From: Martinezella lusitana
Lineage (GTDB): Bacteria > Pseudomonadota > Alphaproteobacteria > Rhizobiales > Rhizobiaceae
Assembly (NCBI RefSeq): GCF_016901135.1
Contig: NZ_JAFEVL010000075.1
Location: 496,001 to 560,000, forward strand
Length of the DNA stretch: 64,000 bases
Direction of reading: 5' to 3'
This document shows, in pieces, positions 58,514-64,000 of the stretch. Position 1 is the first letter of the stretch, and each line of letters opens with the position of its first letter. The position numbers were made by a program, and so were the translations under genes. The notes beneath the pieces were generated by a model. The model did not search any database. It was given only the letters and a program-made list of their open reading frames with translations, and had not been told where the DNA came from.

Positions 58514-59131
58514 ATGCGCGTTTTTGCTTTGTCATACCTAGCCCTGCCGATCCTCCTTGTTTTGAGTGCTGCGCCACATATGGCGATGGCTGACGGTTCG
58601 AGTATCGTCGAAAGGAAGGATCCCGGTGATTCCTCAGGCAGCCTTTCGCCGAAGCAGCGGCTCGACAATCTCTTCACGGCCTTGAAGCGCCAACGCGATC
58701 CCGATCAGGCAAGCCTTATTGCAGATCAGATCAATACGGAGCTGAGCGATTCCGGCAGTGCGACGATCAACCTCCTGATGCAATGGGCCGACAAGGCCAT
58801 TCAGGAAAAGCGCAATGCCGCCGCGATGGACTTCCTCGATCAGGTGATCGCGCTGAAGCCCGACTATGTCGAAGGCTGGAATCGCCGCGCGACGCTCAAT
58901 TACGCCATCGGCGACTATCGCAAATCGATGGAGGACATCAACCAGGTTCTGCGGATAGAGCCGCGCCATTTCGGCGCGCTGGCGGGCATGGCGGCCATCC
59001 TGAGCGAACGTGGCAATGACGAACTGACCCTGAAGGCCTGGGAGCGTTTCCTTGAAATATATCCGGCCAATCGATCCGCGCAGGAACAGGCCGACAAGCT
59101 CTCGGAAAAGATCGCCGGCAATCGGACCTGA
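58514..59131 (+). CDS. Secreted TPR-repeat protein
   Basis: A 205-residue protein with a signal peptide (MRVFALSYLALPILLVLSAA, cleavage near MAMA) and three to four TPR units (about 65-190): DQASLIADQINTELSDSGS, AMDFLDQVIALKPDYVEGW, RKSMEDINQVLRIEPRHFG and so on. ATG 58514 starts the signal peptide; ATG 58505 is also possible but sits in the loop of a perfect 7-bp hairpin (58494-58513). Function unknown. Confidence 0.85.
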   Translation: MRVFALSYLALPILLVLSAAPHMAMADGSSIVERKDPGDSSGSLSPKQRLDNLFTALKRQRDPDQASLIADQINTELSDSGSATINLLMQWADKAIQEKRNAAAMDFLDQVIALKPDYVEGWNRRATLNYAIGDYRKSMEDINQVLRIEPRHFGALAGMAAILSERGNDELTLKAWERFLEIYPANRSAQEQADKLSEKIAGNRT

Positions 59132-59226
59132 GGCGCAGGCCGCGGCTCCGCTCGCCGTTGAGATCACGCTTCGAAGGGGGATGAAAAGCCGTGAGACCGC
59201 GCTAGTTTAGTTGGTTTCGATATTTG

Positions 59227-60279
59227 ATGCGTGCCGCAATGATCGATTCTCTGTTTGCCATCGTTGCTGTGTTTCTCGTCTTAGGCGCCGGCTTCTCCGC
59301 CTACAAGACGCGCGCCATCGAGCGAGCCTATCCCAATATCGGCGAGCTTACGGATGTTGGCGGCTACCGCTTGAATGCCCTGCATCTGCCGCGCCCGGCC
59401 ACACCGGATCTGCCGCCGCTGGTTTTCATCCATGGCGCCAGCGGAAACTTGCGCGACCAGTTCGAAGCCTTTGCCGCGCCACTCAGCGGCCGTGCCGAAA
59501 TGCTGTTCGTCGACCGGCCCGGCCACGGCTATTCGGAGCGTGGGACTGCCGAAAACGCCCTGCCCTCCGGCCAGGCCGACGCAATCGCCAGGCTCATGGA
59601 CAAGCGCGGCATCAAGAGCGCCATCATCATCGGCCATTCCTTCGGCGGCGCGATCGCCGCCGCTTTCGCCATGCGACACCCGCAGAAGACCGAAGGCCTG
59701 CTCTTCCTTGCACCCGCGACTCATCCATGGCCAGGCGGCGTCGACTGGTACTATACCCTCGCCACCATGCCCTTCTTAGGCTGGCTCTTCACGCACATGT
59801 TCGTCATCCCGATTGGCCTGCGCCGTGTCGAGAACGGCACGCTCAACGTCTTCCACCCGAATGAGCGGCCGGCCGACTATATAGCGAAGACCGCGCCGGA
59901 ACTGGTGCTGCGGCCGCAAACCTTCCGCAACAACGCAGCCGATGTCGTTAATCTCTTCGGCTATGTCTCCGCCCACGCGTCGCGCTATCGCGAGATCAAG
60001 GCACCCACGATCATCATCACCGGCGACAGCGACGATATCGTCCTGGAGAAATTGCATTCGCGGGGCCTCGCGCGCGATATCCCCGGCTCCCAGCTCATCA
60101 CCATCCGCAATCTCGGCCATAAACCCGATTACGTGACGACTGATGTTGCGATCGCCGCCATGGAGCGGCTGGCAGGGCAGCCCCGCGACCTGCAGAGATT
60201 GGCGGCGCAGGCGGAAATCCGCATCGCCCGCCTCAAGAGCAAACCTACGCCACCGTCTCAGGCTGTGACGACATCGTAA
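59227..60279 (+). CDS. Alpha/beta hydrolase
   Basis: A 350-residue hydrolase anchored by an N-terminal membrane helix (SLFAIVAVFLVLGAGFSAY). Family motifs: VFIHGASGNLRDQ (oxyanion loop), DRPGHGYSERG, nucleophile elbow IIGHSFGGAIA, acid in ITGDSDDIV and the catalytic histidine in NLGHKPDYV. Substrate unknown. The start is weakly supported (ATG 59227, or ATG 59239). Its 3' end overlaps the convergent LysR gene by 35 bases. Confidence 0.88.
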   Translation: MRAAMIDSLFAIVAVFLVLGAGFSAYKTRAIERAYPNIGELTDVGGYRLNALHLPRPATPDLPPLVFIHGASGNLRDQFEAFAAPLSGRAEMLFVDRPGHGYSERGTAENALPSGQADAIARLMDKRGIKSAIIIGHSFGGAIAAAFAMRHPQKTEGLLFLAPATHPWPGGVDWYYTLATMPFLGWLFTHMFVIPIGLRRVENGTLNVFHPNERPADYIAKTAPELVLRPQTFRNNAADVVNLFGYVSAHASRYREIKAPTIIITGDSDDIVLEKLHSRGLARDIPGSQLITIRNLGHKPDYVTTDVAIAAMERLAGQPRDLQRLAAQAEIRIARLKSKPTPPSQAVTTS

Positions 60280-61198
60280 TCGGCGCATCCGCGAAGGTTC
60301 GACCCTGCGGCGTGGCTTCAACCGTTTGCCGCACCGCCTGCAGGATGATCGACGCCAATCGATCCGTCGCCGGGCTTGACTCCGCCTCGGCGCGATGCAG
60401 CACGAGATCAAGCTTGGGCAGGAGAGGCAAACCGGCCTCGCCCGGAGGCAGTTGCCTTACCTTGTCAGGCAGGCCGAGCGGCGTGCGTACGGTCAGCCCG
60501 AGGCCGGCCGCCGTTGCCGCCCAAAGCCCACCGAGGCTTGGGCTGACAAAGGAAATCCGCCAGCCGATGCCGGCACGATCAAGCATTTTCGTGGCGATGG
60601 ATCGTAGAAGGCAGGGCGCCTCAAGCGATGCGAGGGGCAAAGGTTCGCCACTGCCGGCATGCCAATGCACGGCACCATGCGCCGGGCCGACCCAGCACAT
60701 CGGCACCTCGGCAATGCGATCCGAATGAGCGGTGCGAAAGCCGTCGCTCCAGGCAAGCGCCAGATCGAGCTTGCCTGATATCACGCGTTCGACCAGTTCC
60801 GCATTACGGACCACCCGTGCCTCGATGCGCACCTTCGGGTGAGCGCGTGCAAAGCGGCCAAGCACATCCGGCAGCAGGGTTTCGCCGAAATCCTCCTGCA
60901 GGCCTAGCCGCACCCAGCCCTCCAGTTCAGCGCCGTGGATCGCCGTCGCCGCCTCGTCGTTCAGGTCCAGCAACCGTCGTGCATAGGCAAGCATGGTCTC
61001 GCCGGCCTCGGTCAGCGCCAGCCCGCGCCCGGCCTTGCGAAAGATCGGCGTGCCTGTCTGCTCCTCCAGCTTCTTGAGCTGGGCGCTGATCGCCGACGTC
61101 GAGCGCCCAAGCCGGTCTGCCGCCTTGGCGAAGCTGCCGAGCTCCATACCCGTGACGAAACTGCGCAGGACGTCGAGGTCGAAGATAATCTTCCGCAT
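60245..61198 (-). CDS. LysR family transcriptional regulator
   Basis: A 317-residue LysR regulator. The N-terminal winged helix has GSFAKAADRLGRSTSAISAQLKKL; the effector domain starts around GWVRLGLQEDFGETLLPDVL. It is divergent from the tautomerase/cupin/DUF4865 genes and shares with them a 110-base region rich in inverted repeats, so it very likely controls them. A C-terminal tail beyond the usual end is present. Confidence 0.93.
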   Translation of the reverse strand: MRKIIFDLDVLRSFVTGMELGSFAKAADRLGRSTSAISAQLKKLEEQTGTPIFRKAGRGLALTEAGETMLAYARRLLDLNDEAATAIHGAELEGWVRLGLQEDFGETLLPDVLGRFARAHPKVRIEARVVRNAELVERVISGKLDLALAWSDGFRTAHSDRIAEVPMCWVGPAHGAVHWHAGSGEPLPLASLEAPCLLRSIATKMLDRAGIGWRISFVSPSLGGLWAATAAGLGLTVRTPLGLPDKVRQLPPGEAGLPLLPKLDLVLHRAEAESSPATDRLASIILQAVRQTVEATPQGRTFADAPITMSSQPETVA

Positions 61199-61262
61199 GG
61201 ATAATCGTCCACATTTTTGGGACTATAAGTCCAGAATTATCTGATTTTCAGGATGATTATCC
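61199..61262. promoter_or_regulatory. Divergent operator region between LysR gene and tautomerase operon
   Basis: Inverted 12-bp arms GGATAATCGTCC (61199-61210) and GGATGATTATCC (61251-61262), 11 of 12 paired, flank a smaller palindrome GGACT-ATA-AGTCC (61220-61232). Nested symmetric sites in a divergent LysR promoter suggest binding sites for the regulator. Eye-based. Confidence 0.55.
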
Positions 61263-61308
61263 AATGACATTCTATGCTCGTCAAGTGACACAGAAACAGG
61301 AGCATCCC

Positions 61309-61701
61309 ATGCCTTTCACCCACATCACCCTCCTCCGCGGCAAGTCGCCCGAATATCTGAAGGCCCTGTCGGACAATTTTCACCGCGCCATGGTTGAAAC
61401 CTTCGATGTGCCGCCTACAGATCGCTTCCAGGCAATCCATCAGCTGGAGCCGCATGAGCTGATCTTCGACCGGACCTATCTCGTCAGCAGCCAGCGCTCG
61501 GACAATTACATCTTTTTCGATATAACCATCGGAAAGCCGCGCAGCACGGAGGTCAAGAAGGCTTTTTATCGCCGGCTCGTCGAACTTCTCAGCGACGCAC
61601 CGGGTGTTCGCCCCGAGGACGTCATGATTGCCGTGACATCCACGACACGCGAGGATCTGTCCTTTGCCGATGGCATCGCGCAGATGATCGAACAAGTCTG
61701 A
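61309..61701 (+). CDS. Tautomerase family protein
   Basis: A 130-residue tautomerase/MIF-fold protein with an N-terminal proline after Met (MPFTHITLLRGKSPE), the catalytic base of the family, and paired beta-alpha-beta units (QLEPHELIFDRTY; FFDITIGKPRSTEVKKAF; DVMIAVTSTTREDLSF). GGAG lies before the ATG at 61309. First gene of a rightward unit divergent from the LysR gene. Confidence 0.9.
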   Translation: MPFTHITLLRGKSPEYLKALSDNFHRAMVETFDVPPTDRFQAIHQLEPHELIFDRTYLVSSQRSDNYIFFDITIGKPRSTEVKKAFYRRLVELLSDAPGVRPEDVMIAVTSTTREDLSFADGIAQMIEQV

Positions 61702-61703
61702 CG

Positions 61704-62102
61704 ATGATGCATCAAACGACATCGCGCCAATCGCCCGCAATCCATCGCGCCGGCACGGCCGTGCAACGCACGCCGGATGGCATCGCCAGCGCTCCCTTCT
61801 GGGTGGAAATGCTGGTCGAAAACAGCGAGGACGGCGGCCTGACAGCGATGCGCTGCACGATCGAACCCGGTGTCATGACCCGCTGGCACACCCACCCGCA
61901 CGGACAGATCCTTTACGTTCTGTCCGGCGTCGGCCTGGCCGAACGCCATGGCGGCCCCGCCGAGGAACTGCGCGCCGGCGATTGCATCACCTTCGCACCG
62001 AACGAACGCCATCGGCACGGTGCGGCACCGGAAAGCACCTTCGCCTATATCAGCATACAGGCCGCCCAAAACGGCAGCGCCGTCACCTGGCTGGAGGAAT
62101 GA
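61704..62102 (+). CDS. Cupin domain protein
   Basis: A 132-residue small cupin. Motif 1 is RWHTHPHGQILYVLSGVG with three histidines and motif 2 is GDCITFAPNERHRHGA, so a metal site is likely. It resembles the mandelonitrile-lyase-like/quercetinase-type cupins found beside tautomerase genes. It starts two bases after the tautomerase stop. Confidence 0.9.
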   Translation: MMHQTTSRQSPAIHRAGTAVQRTPDGIASAPFWVEMLVENSEDGGLTAMRCTIEPGVMTRWHTHPHGQILYVLSGVGLAERHGGPAEELRAGDCITFAPNERHRHGAAPESTFAYISIQAAQNGSAVTWLEE

Positions 62103-62105
62103 CTC

Positions 62106-62678
62106 ATGATCGCCATGCAATATAATTTCTCCCTTCCGGCGGATTACGACATGGCGATCATCGATCGCCGCATCCGCGACAAGGGGCCCTTGCTCGACAA
62201 TCTGCCGGGCCTGAAATTCAAGGCCTATCTCACCGCGAGGAAGGGCGACGCCATAACGGCAAGCCGGGAAAATCTCTATGCGCCCTTCTATGTCTGGCAA
62301 GAGGAAGAGGTCCTGAGCGACTTCGTTTGCGGTCCCGGCTTCGTGGCCGTGACCGAGAGTTTCGGCAGGCCACAGGTAAACACCTGGGTCGCCTGGCGCG
62401 CCGACACGTCAGCGGATATCCGTAGCGCCCGCCTCGCCACGCGCGAGGTGGTCGCAATCGGAGCGCACGTACCGCTTGCCGAGCTTCGCCAGAAAGAGAG
62501 CGATGCGGCCATCACCGCGATATCGAGCGGCAATGCCCTCGCCTCGATCGTCGCCTTCGAGCCGACACATTGGACGCTGGTGCGCTTCCGACTACTGGCT
62601 GAGCCGCCGAAGGATGTATCGCGACCTGATGTCCAAGCCTACAATGTCGGCCATCTTTCCCTGCCAAGCGCAAGCTGA
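62106..62678 (+). CDS. DUF4865 family protein
   Basis: A 190-residue protein of the DUF4865 type: MQYNFSLPADYDMAIIDRRI, then GLKFKAYLTAR, NLYAPFYVWQ and FGRPQVNTWVAW. The fold is likely ferredoxin-like, as in small monooxygenases, but no activity is established. It is three bases after the cupin gene, third in the LysR-linked unit. Confidence 0.87.
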   Translation: MIAMQYNFSLPADYDMAIIDRRIRDKGPLLDNLPGLKFKAYLTARKGDAITASRENLYAPFYVWQEEEVLSDFVCGPGFVAVTESFGRPQVNTWVAWRADTSADIRSARLATREVVAIGAHVPLAELRQKESDAAITAISSGNALASIVAFEPTHWTLVRFRLLAEPPKDVSRPDVQAYNVGHLSLPSAS

Positions 62679-62768
62679 AGTGTCATGGAGACAATCTCGC
62701 TGTTCCAAAGGGAAGCGGGGAGCTTTATGGATGGATAGCCTTTCTTATAGCAGAAGAGTGATCCCTCC

Positions 62769-63740
62769 ATGGTCGATATTGCAATGATCGAAGCCGCCCG
62801 CGTTCGCCTCGGTGGCCGCGCGCGGCGCACACCGCTTCTCTCCTCGCCCTTCCTCGACGAGATCGCCGGACGCCGGTTGTTCGTGAAGGCGGAATGCCTG
62901 CAACATTCCGGATCCTTCAAGTTTCGCGGCGGCTGGTCGGCGGTATCTGCACTGGAGCCATCGGTGCGCGCCAGAGGCGTCATCGCCTTTTCATCCGGCA
63001 ACCATGCCCAGGGCGTGGCGCTGGCCGCACGGCTGCACGGCATTCCCGCCGTCATCGTCATGCCGACGGATGCTCCCAGGCTGAAGATCGCCAATACCCG
63101 TGCCTTCGGTGCTGAAGTCGTGCTCTATGATCGGATCAAGGAAGACCGAGACGAGATCGGCGCACGCCTCTCCAAGGAGCGCGGCCTGACACTGATCAAG
63201 CCTTTCGACGAACCGCAGGTCATCGCCGGCCAGGGAACGACCGGCCTGGAAATCGCCGAGCAGGCCGCTGAGGAAGGCATCGAGGTCGCGAGCGTGCTCG
63301 TCCCCTGCGGCGGCGGCGGTTTGACGTCGGGTATCGCGCTGGCACTCGAATCCAGGGCGCCAAGCTTCAAGGTGCGCCCCTGCGAACCGGAGAATTTCGA
63401 CGACACCACCCGCTCGCTGGCATCGGGCAAGATCGAGCGCAATGCCGCGCTGCAAGGCTCGATCTGCGACGCCATCATCACGCCGCAGCCGGGCAACATC
63501 ACCTTCCCGATCCTGAAGCGCCTCTGCGGCCCAGGCCTCGTCGTGACAGATGAAGAGGCTCAGAAAGCCATGGCGCTTGCCTTCACCCGACTGAAGATCG
63601 TCGTGGAACCCGGCGGCGCAGTCGCGCTGGCCGCGGCCCTTTTCCATGGCAAGGATATCGACGGCGACACGGTGATCGCAGTCACGTCGGGCGGCAACGT
63701 GGATACCGAAGTCTTCGAGGCGGCACTGAGCCGGCACTAA
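62769..63740 (+). CDS. Threonine/serine dehydratase-like PLP enzyme
   Basis: A 323-residue fold-type II PLP enzyme. The cofactor lysine lies in HSGSFKFRGGW; FSSGNHAQGVALAA and the phosphate loop PCGGGGLTSGIALAL follow; TSGGNVD is at the end. This suits threonine dehydratase, serine racemase or hydroxyaspartate-type enzymes; no regulatory ACT domain, so catabolic rather than feedback-controlled. It starts 90 bases after the DUF4865 gene and may have its own promoter. Confidence 0.92.
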   Translation: MVDIAMIEAARVRLGGRARRTPLLSSPFLDEIAGRRLFVKAECLQHSGSFKFRGGWSAVSALEPSVRARGVIAFSSGNHAQGVALAARLHGIPAVIVMPTDAPRLKIANTRAFGAEVVLYDRIKEDRDEIGARLSKERGLTLIKPFDEPQVIAGQGTTGLEIAEQAAEEGIEVASVLVPCGGGGLTSGIALALESRAPSFKVRPCEPENFDDTTRSLASGKIERNAALQGSICDAIITPQPGNITFPILKRLCGPGLVVTDEEAQKAMALAFTRLKIVVEPGGAVALAAALFHGKDIDGDTVIAVTSGGNVDTEVFEAALSRH

Positions 63741-63786
63741 CGCAATTCCAGGAAAAGTGCGTGGCGGTTTTCCGTCCGGAATTGCG
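63741..63786. repeat. Palindromic intergenic repeat (rhizobial REP-like element)
   Basis: CGCAATTCC (63741-63749) and GGAATTGCG (63778-63786) are perfectly inverted, with inner GGAAAA/TTTTCC also paired. The sequence resembles a palindrome found many times between genes in Rhizobium chromosomes. Only one copy was noticed in this window. Confidence 0.65.
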
Positions 63787-63802
63787 TGAAAACAACAACA
63801 CC

Positions 63803-63819
63803 GAGCGGCTTAGCCGCTC
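63803..63819 (-). terminator. Hairpin terminator candidate of the LysE-type gene
   Basis: GAGCGGC (63803-63809) pairs with GCCGCTC (63813-63819), 3-base loop; on the minus strand it is followed by GGTGTTGTTGTTTTC. Located just after the LysE stop. Confidence 0.6.
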
Positions 63820-63823
63820 TGTG

Positions 63824-64000
63824 TCAGTTCACGGCGCGACGATAAAGCGCCAGCGACCCGGCCAAAGCCAGAAGCGCGCCGCCGCAGGCGCGCTCCAGCC
63901 ATTTTGCTCCCTCAGTCTTCAGGACACGCACGGCTTGCGAGCCGAAGACGGCATAGCCGAACATGATCGCGAAATCTAGCGCGGCGAAGATAGCGCCAAG
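63824..64000 (-). CDS. LysE family amino-acid exporter, C-terminal part (cut by window edge)
   Basis: Only the last 58 residues are in the window: LGAIFAALDFAIMFGYAVFG, then KWLERACGGALLALAGSLAL and YRRAVN. The LDF..M.GYA..G pattern followed by a final membrane helix with (R)..G..L is typical of the LysE/RhtB exporter C terminus. The start lies beyond base 64000. Substrate unknown. Confidence 0.75.
   Translation of the reverse strand, partial: LGAIFAALDFAIMFGYAVFGSQAVRVLKTEGAKWLERACGGALLALAGSLALYRRAVN

Noticed and set aside
1..64000. tRNA, rRNA, CRISPR array, insertion sequence or prophage
   Set aside because: No cloverleaf with TTCGA-type arm, no regularly spaced repeats, no transposase or integrase-like frame found by reading.

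Overview
The window is about 64 kb of GC-rich, densely coding chromosome from an alphaproteobacterium of the order Rhizobiales, most likely Rhizobium in the broad sense. The gene content points there: an sqdB-sqdD-sqdC sulfolipid operon, the lpiA-atvA (mprF-acvB) pair known from Rhizobium tropici, rcdA with an upstream CtrA-type site, DUF1192, DUF1465 and DUF4164 proteins, and class I aldolase in a tkt-gap-pgk-fba cluster. I see no insertion sequence, prophage, CRISPR array, tRNA or rRNA.

Left part (1-12.9 kb). A leftward Tol-Pal block runs ybgC-tolQ-tolR-tolA-(TolA C-domain paralogue)-tolB-pal. The rightward sulfolipid operon sqdB-sqdD-sqdC starts beside ybgC. Leftward dinB-like, nudix and Tat-type metallophosphoesterase genes follow, then ruvC-ruvA-ruvB. 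From 13.0 to 18.1 kb, between ruvC and yebC, sits an accessory module: a luciferase-like monooxygenase, a leftward MBL hydrolase-TPR-DoxX operon, and a divergent ECF sigma/zinc-type anti-sigma pair. The two divergent transcription units carry matching promoter-like sequences with the same spacing, which suggests one sigma-factor regulon.

Middle (18.1-39.2 kb). yebC, an MBL protein, a YmdB-type phosphodiesterase, 5-formyl-THF cyclo-ligase and a HAD phosphatase precede lpiA-atvA (lysyl-phosphatidylglycerol synthesis and hydrolysis). An MmyB-type regulator faces two SDR genes. Then come a 6S RNA candidate, zapA and a DUF4164 coiled-coil gene. The central carbon cluster tkt-gap-(DUF1089)-(NhaP2-type antiporter)-pgk-fba follows, with a large palindrome in front of fba and a strong terminator behind it.

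Right part (39.2-64 kb). Accessory and housekeeping genes alternate: a secreted unknown, SDR/HxlR, PhzF, MFS, DUF1192, rcdA, rpmE (cysteine-free L31), an ABC exporter, YegP-like, a DGPF protein with an ECF42-type sigma factor, a MotA-like/OmpA-like membrane pair whose first gene has its ribosome binding site inside a hairpin, suhB, a Sel1 protein, a ThiE-like protein, ArsR, two divergent YdcH-like genes, purE-purK, cysteine-free L36, a TPR protein and an alpha/beta hydrolase. The end holds a LysR-controlled tautomerase/cupin/DUF4865 cluster, a threonine dehydratase-like gene, a palindromic intergenic repeat and the 3' end of a LysE-type exporter.

All product names come from reading motifs and gene order; no database search was run.
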